Numbered from the stretch's first letter, positions 10,125-20,023 are shown. The stretch is 64,000 nt of DNA from Nocardioides sp. B-3 (GCF_024703895.1 NZ_CP087968.1:1302001-1366000), one strand, 5' to 3'. The notes: a model not told the origin generated them from the sequence alone. Numbers and translations are program-made.

Positions 10125-11318
10125 ATGTCTGGACGCCGCGCAATGGCTGGAAGCCTTGTCGCGCTGCTCATGCCCGCTTCGCTGTTGATGGTCTCCGCGA
10201 CCACCACCGCCGACGCTGCTGACGCACCGCTCAACACCACCAACGCCCGCAAGGCCAAGAGCAAGGCGAAGCTTGTCGCCATGCCGCAGATCGTGCAGCA
10301 GGGCAGCAAGCCGGCGAGTGCCAACTCGGCCAAGGCCGCGCTGACCGCCACGATCAAGCCGGCCAAGGCCGGTCGCCCCGTTGCACTCCGTGCAGAAGGG
10401 CAAGAAGTGGAAGACGGTCTCGAAGACCAAGCTCACGAAGAAGGGTCTCGCCGAGTTCGGTGCCCCGATCTCCAAGCGCGGCAAGGCGCTGAACTACCGC
10501 GTCACCGCTGCGGCGTACAAGGGTGCCAAGGCCGTCACCAGCAAGTCCACCAGCACCTCCCGCTGGCTGACCGCGTCGTTCACCGACGAGTTCTCCGGCT
10601 CCACGCTCTCGGGCACTGGAACCACCGCGGCCCCAACTACGAGCCCGCCAGCCTGCGCGAGTGCTCGAAGGGTTCGCCCAGTGCGGTCTCCGTCAGCGGC
10701 GGCACCGTCCGGCTCAGCGTGATCAAGGACCCGACCCGCTCCGGCGAGAAGTGCGTCGCCAAGAAGGACGGCAAGTCCACGGGCTCCTTCGCCTACCGCC
10801 TCAACGGCCACATCGGTACCGAGGGCGCCGTCTCGATGAAGTACGGCTTCGCGGCCGCTCGCATCAAGACGCACAAGCTCCGCGGCCAGCACGGCGGCTT
10901 CTGGATGCGGCCGACCGTGGCCGCGGGTGGCGACCCCCGCGCCGAGATCGACGTCATCGAGTATTTCGGCGACAAGCACCCCTCGGGCGGCCTGACGTCG
11001 TTCATCTACTCCACGAAGAACAACCAGGCCGTCAAGACCGGCTCGTGGATCAAGAACTCGACGTCGTTCCTGAAGAACAAGAAGGACGGCTGGTCGAAGA
11101 ACTACCACGTCTTCTCCGTGGAGTGGACCCGGTCGGTCTACATCTTCCGCATCGACGGCAAGGAGACTCGGCGCACCAAGGTCGGCATCTCCGACCAGGA
11201 GCAGTTCCCGATCCTGAGCGTGCTCGCTTCGGACTACGAGATCTCGCAGATGAAGGGCGGCGACTCCAAGCTGCCCCAGACGATGGCGGTGGACTGGGTC
11301 CGCCTGTGGCAGGCCTGA
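10125..11318 (+). CDS. Secreted family-16 glycoside hydrolase (two frameshifts)
   Basis: A signal peptide (MSGRRAMAGSLVALLMPASL) leads to a Lys/Ala-rich region and a fibronectin-like stretch (SVQKGKKWKTVSKTKLTKKG). A GH16 domain follows with the catalytic signature EIDVIE near residue 280, whose two glutamates would be nucleophile and acid/base. WMRPTVAAGGDPRAEID and VFSVEWTRSVYIFRIDG also fit the family. It would hydrolyse beta-1,3 or beta-1,3-1,4 glucan outside the cell. An extra C near 10379 and a missing base near 10612 throw the middle third out of frame; corrected length is 397 residues. The ATG at 10125 has GAAGAGAGA upstream. A terminator follows at 11354. Confidence 0.85.
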   Translation: MSGRRAMAGSLVALLMPASLLMVSATTTADAADAPLNTTNARKAKSKAKLVAMPQIVQQGSKPASANSAKAALTATIKPAKAGRPVALRAEGQEVEDGLEDQAHEEGSRRVRCPDLQARQGAELPRHRCGVQGCQGRHQQVHQHLPLADRVVHRRVLRLHALGHWNHRGPNYEPASLRECSKGSPSAVSVSGGTVRLSVIKDPTRSGEKCVAKKDGKSTGSFAYRLNGHIGTEGAVSMKYGFAAARIKTHKLRGQHGGFWMRPTVAAGGDPRAEIDVIEYFGDKHPSGGLTSFIYSTKNNQAVKTGSWIKNSTSFLKNKKDGWSKNYHVFSVEWTRSVYIFRIDGKETRRTKVGISDQEQFPILSVLASDYEISQMKGGDSKLPQTMAVDWVRLWQA

Positions 11319-11353
11319 TCAACCGGGTCTGACAGCTTCACCTCATGCGGCGA

Positions 11354-11390
11354 CGCGCCGCCCCACTCCGGTGGGGCGGCGCGTTTCGCA
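11354..11390. terminator. Strong hairpin terminator between convergent genes
   Basis: CGCGCCGCCCCAC (11354-11366) pairs perfectly over 13 bp with GTGGGGCGGCGCG (11371-11383) across a 4-base loop, followed by TTTCGCATTCT. It lies between the ends of the GH16 gene and the antiporter gene and could serve both strands. Confidence 0.8.
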
Positions 11391-11404
11391 TTCTACGAGA
11401 TCCG

Positions 11405-13278
11405 TCAGCCGGTGAGGTGGTGCACGAAGCACCAGCGCCAGTCCTCGCCCGGCTGGGCGGACTGCATGACGGGGTGGGCGCTGTCGTGGAAGTGCTCGGT
11501 CGCGTGCTTGTGCGGCGAGGAGTCGCAACAGGCGACGTTGCCGCAGGCCGGGCAGCGGCGCAGCGAGACCCAGTGCGAACCGAGCTCGATGCACTGCTCG
11601 CACACGAGCCCGTCCTCGGCGGTGGCCACCGGTGCGTGACCGGCCGTGTCGAGGTGGTCGCAGGAACGACCGGTCGGGATGCGACGTACGCGGGGGGCGT
11701 CCGCGTCGTGGTCGGTGGTGGAGATGTCGAGCATCGACTCCTCGACGTCGAGGATGCTCAGCACCTCGCGGACGACCTCGCTCGGCACGGTGCCGGTGCT
11801 GCGGATCTTGAGCACCTTCTGGCGTTCGGCGTCGATCATCACCAGCCGGGCGCGGGCGTAGACGTCGCTGGGCGAGTCCCGGCCGGCGGTGGTGGAGAGC
11901 TGCTCCCCGGGCGGCGAAGTTGCGCTGGTCGACACGCTGCCGGATCAGGTCGTGGACGCCGTGCGGGTCGTCGTGCTCGAGCTCGTCGAGCGCGATGAAC
12001 CCGGCCTTGGAGGCCTGCTGGAGCAGGGCGGCGCGGGCGAGCGCGTCGTCGAGGGGGTCTGGCGAGGGGACCTTGAGCCGGCGGGCGACCCGGGGCAGGG
12101 AGAGGCCCCGGATGAAGAGCGTGCCGGCCACGACCGTGAAGGCGATGAGGAGCAGCACCTCGTGGTGCTCGGCCGTCCCGGGGGATGATGAAGGCGGCTG
12201 CCAGCGTCACGACACCGCGCATGCCCGCCCAGCCGAGGAGGAACGTGTAGGGCCGGGGCGGGACCTGCCCGGTGCTGGGATCGGGACCCGGGCGGACCAG
12301 GGCATAACGGGCCACGAAGACCCACGCGAGGCGCAGCACGATCACCGCGAGCAGGGTGCCGGCGCACACGGCGATGATCCGTGCGGGCGAGAGCTCGCTG
12401 TCGGCGACACCGTCGAGGATCCAGCGAGCCTGCAGCCCGATGAGCAGGAAGACGGTGTTCTCCAGCAGGAAGGCGATCGTGCGCCAGTTGATCCGCTCAG
12501 CGATGCGGGACTGCGCGGTCTGGATGATCGGCGCCTTGTGCCCGAGCAGCAGGCCGGCGACGACGACGGAGATGACGCCGGAGGACTCGAGCTCCTCGGC
12601 CAGCAGGAAGGCCGCGAACGGCGTCACCAGCGAGATCGCGGTGTCCATCAGCGGGTCCGTGACGAGCTTGCGGACCTTGGCCACGATCAGGAAGACCATG
12701 AACCCGAGCGCGGCACCGCCGGCGGAGGCCCACAGGAAGTCGAGGCCCACGTCGACGGCTTGCACGCCCTCCGATGCGGCGGCGATCGCCGTACCCGGGA
12801 GGACGAGGGCGGTGGCGTCGTTGAACAGCGACTCCCCCTCGAGGATCGTGACCACCCGTCGAGGCAGGCCGATGCTGCGGCCGATCGCGGTGGCCGCGAC
12901 CGCGTCCGGCGGGGCCACGACCGCACCGATGGCGATCGCGATCGGCCGGGAGATGCTCGGCACGATGAAGTGGACGAGCGCGCCCACGCCGAAGGCCGTG
13001 AAGGCGACGAGACCGACCGAGAGGAAGAGGATCGCGCGCCGGTTGGCGTTGAAGTCGACCAGCGAGGTCTGGATCGCGGCGGCGTAGAGCAGCGGCGGCA
13101 GCAGACCGAGCAGCACGACCTCGTGCTCGAGGTGGACCACCGGCACGAACGGCAGGTAGGTGCCGACGATGCCGACGGCGATCAGCAGCAGTGGCGCCGG
13201 TAGACCGAGGCGGTCGGCCACTGCCGTGCCGGTGAGGACCACGACGACGAGGGCGATGAGGAACAGGGCGATCTCCAC
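11405..13278 (-). CDS. Na+/H+ antiporter (CPA1/NhaP type) fused to a UBP-type zinc finger (two frameshifts)
   Basis: Residues 1-400 form a cation:proton antiporter with about 12 membrane helices and the ion-site signatures GAVVAPPDAVAATAIG, ILEGESLFNDATALV and GWAGMRGVVTLAAAFIIP. After a cytosolic helical linker, the last 90 or so residues hold paired cysteines and histidines (CDHL, CEQCIELG, RRCPACGNVACCDSSPHKHATEHFH). This is the zf-UBP pattern, known in eukaryotes for binding ubiquitin C-termini. One extra C in a C5 run near 12182 and one extra G near 11917 break the frame; corrected length is 623 residues. It probably exports Na+ in exchange for protons, and the finger may be a regulatory tail. 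Confidence 0.85.
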
Positions 13279-13290
13279 CCCCGGAGTCTG

Positions 13291-13596
13291 TCAGGCGAGC
13301 GTACCGATGCCGCTCATGTAGTCGGTGGCGTAGCGCAGCGCGGCGTGCCCCTCACCCGGCGGCAGGATCACCGACGCGGCCTGCGCGAGGTAGTCGCCCT
13401 CGAGGTGCACGCTGACGTGCACGTTGCGATCGGCCGGGATCTCCCACGTGACCGGGCCCCACACGACGATGAACTGCCGCCCGTCGATGCTGGCGACGGG
13501 GCGGTACTTGTCGAGGGCGCGCGAGTTGCCGGTGGTGAGGTCGATCGTGAGCCGCCGCCGGGTGCCGGTGTGGAACTCGACGTACAGGGATGACAC
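13291..13596 (-). CDS. Conserved hypothetical small protein
   Basis: The intact 101-residue protein (MSSLYVEFHTGTRRRLTIDL...) alternates hydrophobic and polar residues in a beta-rich pattern. It has no signal peptide, membrane segment or cysteine. Features worth noting are QFIVVWGPVTWEIP and DRNVHVSVHLEGDYLAQAASVILPPGEG. I do not recognise the family. It lies 12 bp upstream of the antiporter gene on the same strand and could be co-transcribed with it. The ATG at 13596 is the only reasonable start. Confidence 0.7.
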   Translation of the reverse strand: MSSLYVEFHTGTRRRLTIDLTTGNSRALDKYRPVASIDGRQFIVVWGPVTWEIPADRNVHVSVHLEGDYLAQAASVILPPGEGHAALRYATDYMSGIGTLA

Positions 13597-13671
13597 CGGG
13601 CGTGGTCGCGTGGGCAGAGTCAGTCGTCATGGATGTCATGGTGCCCCGGCCCGGCATGGATAATCCCCCGC

Positions 13672-15286
13672 GTGTCGGGTCTGGGGAGCGTGGGCAGGGT
13701 TGCCCCGGCGTTCGTCGCGCTCGTGGCCCTGCTCGTGCTGGCGGCGGGGGCGGCGGTCGCGGCCCTCGTCGGCTCCGACGACACCGTCTTCAACCAGCCC
13801 GCGGAGCTCGGCCGGGACGGCCGGCCGGTGCTCACGGCGCCCGACCTGCTCGCCTTCGAGGGCGTCACCGTCACGTTGCGCGCGTCGGCTCCCGAGGGCG
13901 TCTTCATCGGTACGGCGCACCCGGTGGACGTGGCCGACTTCGTCGGCGACTCGTCCCGGGGTCCGGCTGACCCGAGTCACCCGCACCGGGGTCGAGGCCG
14001 AGGACGTCGGGTCTGGCAACGCCGTGGCGCCGGCCGACGCCGACTTCTGGACCTCCTCGATGAGCGGAACCGGCGTCGAGGAGCTCACCCTCGATCGCGA
14101 CTCGACCGCCGCCCAGTGGGTGATCGCGCCGGTGTCGGGCGTGGGTCCGACGACGGTCTCGTTCGGCATCACCGTGCCCGGCCTGTTCCGGGTGGGCGTT
14201 GGTCGCATTCGGGGGTCGGCTCGCTGGTGCTGCTGGCCTGCGTCGAGCTGCTGCTCAGGTCGCGCCGCCGTCCACCGCTCCCGCAGGGCCCGTCGGCCGC
14301 GGAGCGCATTGCGGCGTACGTCCCGGCGGACATCGTCGCTCCGACTCCCTCCCGAGGGGGCAAGCGCCGGGCGCGGCGGACCGCGCTCGCGGTGGTGCTC
14401 ACCCTGTCCCCGGCCGGCTGCACCTACGAGGACCTGCTGCCGGCGAAGCGACAGTCCTCCGAGCTCGCGACCACCAAGGTCGCGCTCACGCGCGCCGAGC
14501 TGCCCGCGCTCTTCGAGTCGTACGGCGAACGGCTGCGCACCGCCATCGAGGCCGCCCGACCTCCCCGCTATCGCACGGACGCGTGGCGCCGCGCAGACAC
14601 CGGACCGGCGCTGGAGAGCGACCTCTTCGCGACCCCGGTCGGCAAGCAGACCAAGCTGGGTCGGCGCTCGGTGCCGGCATACGTCGGGATCGAGGCGTTC
14701 TCCGGCCGCTTCGACTCCTACCCGATGTGGTCGCTCGTCGCCTCGAAGGAAGGCAGGTCGACGCGCGTCGACCTGTTCGCCAAGGAGGGTGTGTCTGCGC
14801 CCCGGCTGCGCGAGGCTGGCAGCATCGTGTCGCGTGACCTCCCCGATGCCGGGCGGCCCGGCCTGCTGCCCGACGCCGACCGGGCGGCCGCCGCGACCGC
14901 CGCGTGGCGCGACTACCTGCGCACGGGTGACCGCGACGACCGGCTGGCCATCGACCGGGACTCGAAGGCGTGGCGCGAGAACATCGCGGACCTCGGTGGC
15001 CGCGCGATGTTCAGCGGCTACACCGTCTCGGTCGAGCCGGGCGGGGTGTCGCGCGTGGTGAGCGTCGCCGACGGAGCGCTGGCCCCGGGTGGCGCTGCGC
15101 GTCACGACCCGCCTCGACGGACGGCGCGACCTGATGGTGCGGTGGGCGGCGCCGTACGGGAAGTATCGGAAGGCCGAGAAGGGCGTGCTGTCCTTCGCCG
15201 ACCTCGCCGTCGGCGTGATCCACCTGCCCGCGAAGGGCACGCCGACGTTGCTGGGTGCGACGTTCAGCGAGGTCGCAGCGCCCTGA
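13672..15286 (+). CDS. Two-part envelope protein with an internal lipobox (four frameshifts)
   Basis: The GTG at 13672 starts a hydrophobic anchor (APAFVALVALLVLAAGAAVAAL), followed by a beta-rich extracytoplasmic part (GVTVTLRASAPEGVFIG, SVGFGIT-like repeats) and a second membrane helix (VALVAFGVGSLVLLACVELLL after correction). A basic patch GKRRARR then precedes LAVVLTLSPAGC, which looks like a lipoprotein signal with lipobox SPAGC. About 290 hydrophilic residues follow. Single extra bases near 13967, 14194, 14212 and 15086 break the frame. It could be two genes, a membrane protein and a lipoprotein, but I see no clear start codon for the second. Function is unknown. Its end overlaps the menD end by 23 bp. 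Confidence 0.6.
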
Positions 15287-16856
15287 TCCGCTGATCGAGC
15301 TCGCGGCGGTTGTCGCGCCGGACGACGACCTCGACGACCTCGATGCCGCCGTTGGGAGACGCGAGCGCCTGCTCCAGCGCTCCCGAGCGAGTCGACGCGG
15401 AGGTGCGGTGTCTTCGTGGCGGCGCACAGGCTCCCGATGTCGACGCCGTGCGGCGTGCCGAAGAGCGCGTCGTAGCGGTCGGCGAACTCCGGCGCACCCT
15501 GCTCGAGCATGGTGAAGATCGAGCCGCCGTCGTCGTTGGCCACGACGATGGTGAGGTCTGGCCGCGCCTCGCGCGGGCCGAGGACGAGCCCGGTCATGTC
15601 GTGCAGGAACGTCACGTCGCCCATCAGCGCGAGCGCCCGGGTGCTGCGGTCGCGCCCGAGCGCGGCGCCGATGGCGCTGGAGATGGTGCCGTCGATGCCG
15701 GCGAGACCGCGGTTGGCGATCACCTTGCGACGCCCGCCGACGCCGTAGCGCGGCACCATCAGGTCGAGGTCGCGGATGGGGCTGGAGGCGCCGACGAAGA
15801 GCAGCCCGCCGTCGGGCAGGGCCCCGGCCACCGCACCCGCGACTTCGTACGGCGTCAGGTCGGCCTCGTCCCGGAGCAGCGCGTCGAGCTGTCGGCCGAC
15901 GTCACGGTCCGCCGCCGCCCGGGCGTCGAACCACGCAGTGTCGGTCTCCTCGGCGGTCGTGGCGCGGGCGACCGCGTGGTCGACCCTGAAGGGCCGCTCG
16001 CGCCACAGCCCGTCGGCCTCGACGTCCCAGACCTCGACGTCGTCACGCGCGAGCAGGCGGCTGATCGGCCGCGAGAGGGTCGGGTGCCCGGCGACGACGA
16101 CGCGCCTCGATCCGGTCGCCGAGATCGCTGTCGAGCAGGAGCCGGTAGGTCCGCACCGCGTGGGTGCCAGTGCGCGAGCCGCTCGTCGGCTCGGCGAACA
16201 GCGGCCACTGCCCGCGCTCGGCGAGCACCCGGGCCGACGGACCGGCGTCGTCCCCGGCGACCACGACGGTGCGCGGACCGTGCGGGATCTCGATCTCGTC
16301 AGGACGCTGGCGCCGCCACGTCGAGGTCGTGATCGCGGGGACCTGCCACGAGCCGTCGGGGACGAGTGGCTCGGCGAGCTGCACGTTGAGGTGGACGGGC
16401 ATGGACCAGCCGGCCGGGTGGTTGTCGATCTCCTCGCGCTGGCTCGGCTCGGCGATGTCGAGGCAGTCGAGGCCCGGAATGATCCGCACCTCGGTTGGTG
16501 GTCTGGTTGGCGGTGGTGCCGCGCAGGCTGGCCGGGCGGTCTGCCGTCACCGGGACCAACGGCACCCCTGAGTGCGCTGCCTCGAGGGCGGCTGGGTGGA
16601 AGTTCGCGACTGCGGTCCCGCTGGTGCAGATGACGGCCGCGGGACGTCCCGAGACCTTCGCCATCCCGAGCGCGAGGAACGCGGCCGTGCGTTCGTCGAT
16701 GCGCGTGTGCAACCGCAGCAGCCCCGCAGCGGCTGCGTCGAACCCGGCGAACGACAGCGGCGCGTTGCGCGAGCCCGGCGCGATCACGACCTCCGTGACG
16801 CCACCGGCGATGAGCGCCTCCACGACTGTGCGAGCGAGGGCGGTGGCGTCGGTCAT
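15264..16856 (-). CDS. menD: SEPHCHC synthase MenD (three frameshifts)
   Basis: This thiamine-diphosphate enzyme condenses isochorismate with 2-oxoglutarate. The N-terminal part has APGSRNAPLSFAGF and LGMAKVSGRPAAVICTSGTAVANF, with PVTADRPASLRGTTANQT. The C-terminal ThDP domain has FVGASSPIRDLDLM, ANRGLAGIDGTISSAIGAALG, ALMGDVTFLHDMTGL and VVANDDGGSIFTML. Extra bases near 16500, 16108 and 15382 split it over four frame segments; corrected length is about 529 residues, normal for MenD. Its ATG overlaps the menC stop (ATGA at 16853-16856), so menE, menC and menD form a coupled operon. Confidence 0.9.
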
Positions 16857-17797
16857 GGACGCAGATCCTGCCGTACGGCGCCGAGCCGGCGCTCCCAGTG
16901 GGCGACACGATCACTGGGCGCTGCCAGCCGCGCGAGCGCCTCGTCGTCGAGCTCGACCGGGGCGACCGGCAGGAAGCCGTCGACCGGGAGCAGGGGCGAG
17001 ACCGCGACGTCGTCGGTCAGCAGCTGGATCGTGGCCAGCCCGCAGGCATGCTCGAGGTTCGGCAGCGCGGCGGCCAGCGCGACGCCCGCAGCGATCCCGA
17101 CGCTCGACTCGACGGCACTCGACACCACGACCGGCAGCCCGATGTCCTCGGCGATCCGCAGGCACGCGCGCACGCCGCCGAGCGGCTGCACCTTGAGCAC
17201 CGCGATGTCGGCGGCCTCGAGGTCCCGCACGCGATAGGGGTCCTCGGCGCGCCGGATCGACTCGTCCGCGGCGATGGGCACGTCGACTCGTCTGCGCACG
17301 GCGGCGAGCTCCTCGACGGACGCGCAGGGCTGCTCGACGTACTCCGGGCCGGCCGCCGCTCGCTCCAGCAGGCCGATCGCGTGCACGGCCTCGTCGAGGT
17401 CCCAGCCGCCGTTGGCGTCCACGCGGATCAGGCCGCCGGGGCCGAGCGCGTCGCGGACCGCTTCGAGCCGGGCAATGTCGTCGGCGAGCGTTTGGCCGCG
17501 CTCGGCGACCTTCACCTTCGCGGTGGTGCAGCCTCCCTTGCGGACGATCTCGTGGGCATCGTCGGGGCCGCACGCGGGGACGGTGACGTTGACCGGGATC
17601 CGGTCGCGGAGCGGGGCCGGCCAGTCCCCTGCGGCCGCCTCCTCCGCACATCGCAGCCGGGGCCGGGCCACGTCGTCGCCGTACTCCGGGAAGGGCGACC
17701 ACTCGCCCCACCCGGCGGCGCCCCGGATGAGCACGCCCTCGCGCACGGTGATGCCGCGGAACCTCGTGCGCAGCGGGATCGAGAAGACGTGGATCAT
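16853..17797 (-). CDS. menC: o-Succinylbenzoate synthase
   Basis: This enolase-superfamily dehydratase converts SHCHC to o-succinylbenzoate in menaquinone synthesis. It is intact at 314 residues. The barrel shows the acid/base lysine in TAKVKVAERG, metal ligands in RVDANGGWD, VEQPC and AADESI, and the second lysine in VLKVQPLGG. The ATG at 17797 overlaps the menE stop by 4 bp, and the stop overlaps the menD start. It is the only gene of menE-menC-menD without an indel. Confidence 0.95.
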   Translation of the reverse strand: MIHVFSIPLRTRFRGITVREGVLIRGAAGWGEWSPFPEYGDDVARPRLRCAEEAAAGDWPAPLRDRIPVNVTVPACGPDDAHEIVRKGGCTTAKVKVAERGQTLADDIARLEAVRDALGPGGLIRVDANGGWDLDEAVHAIGLLERAAAGPEYVEQPCASVEELAAVRRRVDVPIAADESIRRAEDPYRVRDLEAADIAVLKVQPLGGVRACLRIAEDIGLPVVVSSAVESSVGIAAGVALAAALPNLEHACGLATIQLLTDDVAVSPLLPVDGFLPVAPVELDDEALARLAAPSDRVAHWERRLGAVRQDLRP

Positions 17798-18805
17798 GCT
17801 CGGCTCCTGAGCGCTTGGCGATCGACCTTGCCGTTGAGCAGCAGTGGGAGCTCGGGGAGCACGACGACCTGCTGCGGCGCCCGGGCGCGCGGATGCACCT
17901 CGGAGACCCAGTCGCGCAGGCCGTCCCCCGTCCCGACCACGAACGCCACGACGCGCGTCCCCCACTCCTCGTCGGGCAGGCCGATCACCTCGACGGCGTC
18001 GATGCCCGGGTGTTCGCGCAGCCGGGCGGCGACGGCGGGCAGCGGCACGTTCACCCCTCCGCTGATCACCACGTCGTCGATCCGACCGAGCACGTGCAGA
18101 CGTCCGTCGTCGTCGAGCCGACCGGCGTCGGAGGTGAGGAACCAGCCGTCCACGAGCGTCTCGGCGGTCAGCCGGGGATCTCCGTCGTAGCCCTCGAAGA
18201 TCGTCGGACCGCCGATCCGGACCCGGCCGTCCGTGCCGATCGCCGGGGCCACCCCGTCGAGGGGCATGCCGTCGTAGACGCAGCCGCCGGCGGTCTCGGA
18301 CGAGCCGTAGGTCGCGACGATGCGCAGGCCCGCAGCCTCTGCCCCGGCCCGGAGCGCCGGGTCGATGGGTCCACCGCCGAGCAGGATCGTGTGGAGGTTG
18401 CGGAGGGCGTCGACCCGGCGCTCGTCCTCGAGCAAGCGGTGCAGCTGGGTGGGGACGAGGGAGGTGAACAACGGCCGCTGATTGAGCAGGCGCGCCAGCG
18501 CCGTGTCGAAATCAAGGCCCGTCACCACCACCGGCTCGGCCCCGGCGAGCAACGACCGGCAGATGACCTGGACGCCTGCGACGTACGACGACGGCAACGC
18601 CAGCAACCACTGGCCCTGCGCTCCTACGCGTCGCGCTGGCCTCGACGGACGCGACGACGGCGGCTCGCGAGAGGAGGACCCGCTTCGGGATGCCGGTCGA
18701 TCCGGAGGTCTCGATGAGCAACCGATCGGGATCGTCGGCAGCCAGCCGGGTCCGCAGCTGGGCGATCGCCTCCGTCGGATCGTCGGAGGGGCGGAGGATG
18801 CTCAC
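17794..18805 (-). CDS. menE: o-Succinylbenzoate-CoA ligase (one frameshift)
   Basis: This adenylate-forming enzyme activates o-succinylbenzoate with CoA. The P-loop-like SGSTGIPKRVLLS lies near residue 35, the A5 motif YGSSETAGGCVYDG in the middle, and SDAGRLDDDGRLHVLGRIDDVVISGGVNV near the C-terminus with the terminal LLNGKVDRQ lysine. The GTG at 18805 starts MSILRPSDD. One extra base near 18628 separates EASATR from GAQGQWLLALPSSYVAG. The corrected length is about 336 residues, shorter than bacillary MenE but typical of actinobacteria. The start follows a 50-codon gene after 9 bp. Confidence 0.9.
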
Positions 18806-18814
18806 CCGCGAACG

Positions 18815-18967
18815 CTATCCCGCGAAGGTCGGGGGCCGGATCGTCGCCAGCGTCGCGAGCTCGCTGACCGTCCGCATCCGGCTGCCGCTGAAGTCGCCGG
18901 CGTAGTAGCCGTTGTGCCGCCGACGGGTGCCGGCGTAGGTGCCGCTGTGCTCCTCGATGGTGAACAT
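18815..18967 (-). CDS. Small hypothetical protein upstream of menE
   Basis: An ATG at 18967, with AGGAG nine bases upstream, opens 50 codons ending in TAG at 18815. The product begins MFTIEEHSGTYAGTRRRHNG and continues through YYAGDFSGSRMRTVSELATL to IRPPTFAG. An alternative ATG at 18976 sits directly on the Shine-Dalgarno and is less likely. It is glycine/tyrosine/arginine-rich in its first half and has no membrane segment. It lies 9 bp before menE and 68 bp after the YjbR-like gene on the same strand, so it is probably co-transcribed. I do not recognise a family. Confidence 0.5.
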   Translation of the reverse strand: MFTIEEHSGTYAGTRRRHNGYYAGDFSGSRMRTVSELATLATIRPPTFAG

Positions 18968-19035
18968 CTGGCTCATCTCCTGTGGTGGGACCTGCTCTCA
19001 CCAGTTCCACGAACGAGATGACGCCAATACGACAA

Positions 19036-19336
19036 CTACCGCTGCATCTCCCGGGCCATTTCGATGGCGGTGCGTACGGCGGAGGGCTCCGCGTGATCAA
19101 GGTAGGCCTCGATCTTGTGGTGCGCCTCCATGCGTGGCGGCACGCCGAAGGTCTCAGGGTGGGCCTCGAGCAGCGGCTCGCGCCGGTCCAGCGGGACGCG
19201 GATCACCAGCGTGTTGGGGTCGTGCAGGCGTACGACCAGACGATCACGGACGTACCACGCCGGCCGCGTCTCGGTGCCCTTGCGCTTCACACCGGCCGGG
19301 GGACTCCGCGTAGCTGCCCACCTCTTCCGGGGTCAC
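19036..19336 (-). CDS. MmcQ/YjbR-like protein (one frameshift)
   Basis: After removing one C from CCCGGCCGG near 19288, the GTG at 19336 reads VTPEEVGSYAESPGGVKRKG followed by TETRPAWYVRDRLVVRLHD. The end is TFGVPPRMEAHHKIEAYLDH and AIEMAREMQR. The order of charged and aromatic residues fits the small MmcQ/YjbR (DUF419) fold, about 100-120 residues, of unknown role and often linked to DNA binding. The GTG overlaps the methyltransferase TGA (GTGA). The family call is moderate because only the middle is distinctive. Confidence 0.6.
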
Positions 19337-19956
19337 CCCGCCAGCGTAGGCCGACGACGAGCCCGGACGACGACGTCGTGGATCTGCGAATCATTCATCG
19401 ACCGGTGCGACTCCTCGGCGGTGTCAATCTCCCAGACCTCGGCGTCGAGGCGGCCGGTGATGTCGGCGGCCGTCACCGACGCCTCGGCGGGCGGGCCGTG
19501 GTCGTGGCCGTGGCCGTGGCCGTGGTGGAGGTGACCGACGATGAGCAGGGTGCCGCCGGGCGCGACCCACGACGCGATGCGGTCGTAGAACTCCAGCTGC
19601 GGCATCGCGGGGTGCGCATAGTGCGTGGTGACGAGGTCGTACGGCGACTCCGGCTCCCACACGGACAGGTCGGCCTGCACCCAGTCCACCCGATCGGCGA
19701 CACCGCTGGCAGTGGCGCGCTCGGCCGCCGTCTCGAGGGCCTCGGCCGCGACGTCCGCGCCGGTGACCTGCCACCCGTGCTGGGCGAGCCAGATCGCCTC
19801 CGCCCCGGCACCGCAGCCCGCGTCGATGGCGCGGCCCGGGGTCAGGTCGCCGACCTGCCGGACGAGGTGCGGGTTGGCCGGGCTGGTGCCCATGGCCGTG
19901 GCGCGATCGCCGTGCCAGATCTGGTCCCAGTAGTCCTTGTCGAACGAGTGCGTCAT
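19333..19956 (-). CDS. Class I SAM-dependent methyltransferase with a His-rich loop
   Basis: The intact 207-residue protein (MTHSFDKDYWDQIWHGDRAT) has a clear SAM-binding site, GRAIDAGCGAGAEAIWLAQHG near residue 38, then TGADVAAEALETAAERA and a thiopurine/TehB-like order of motifs. The unusual feature is HLHHGHGHGHDHG after the fourth strand, encoded by a tandem GTGGCC-type hexamer near 19500-19531. That loop could bind Ni, Zn or Co. The start is ATG 19956; an in-frame ATG at 19965 would add MVD. It is divergent from the XRE-cupin gene with a 67-bp shared promoter region, suggesting that the latter regulates it. Confidence 0.8.
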   Translation of the reverse strand: MTHSFDKDYWDQIWHGDRATAMGTSPANPHLVRQVGDLTPGRAIDAGCGAGAEAIWLAQHGWQVTGADVAAEALETAAERATASGVADRVDWVQADLSVWEPESPYDLVTTHYAHPAMPQLEFYDRIASWVAPGGTLLIVGHLHHGHGHGHDHGPPAEASVTAADITGRLDAEVWEIDTAEESHRSMNDSQIHDVVVRARRRPTLAG

Positions 19957-19999
19957 GTCCACCATGGTGACCGGTGACAGGCGGATTCTGCAAACGTTG

Positions 20000-20013
20000 T
20001 TGCCGAATGGCAA
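20000..20013. promoter_or_regulatory. Candidate operator between methyltransferase and XRE-cupin regulator
   Basis: TTGCC (20000-20004) and GGCAA (20009-20013) are perfect 5-bp arms around GAAT. A second half-site pair GCAA/TTGC overlaps it on the left (19990-20002). The site ends 10 bp before the regulator's ATG, overlapping its ribosome-binding region, as expected for autorepression. Symmetry is seen; binding is inferred. Confidence 0.45.
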
Positions 20014-20023
20014 ACTCCACTCC

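Noticed and set aside
13636..16914. 1092-codon minus-strand frame
   Set aside because: Only its middle part is menD; the rest is antisense to the envelope gene at 13672.
18690..18905. 71-codon plus-strand frame opposite menE and the small gene
   Set aside because: It has no ribosome site and is antisense to menE; the 50-codon minus-strand frame has better signals.
19498..19531. GTGGCC hexamer run as a regulatory microsatellite
   Set aside because: It is in frame in the methyltransferase gene and encodes the Gly-His loop, so it is listed as a protein feature instead.
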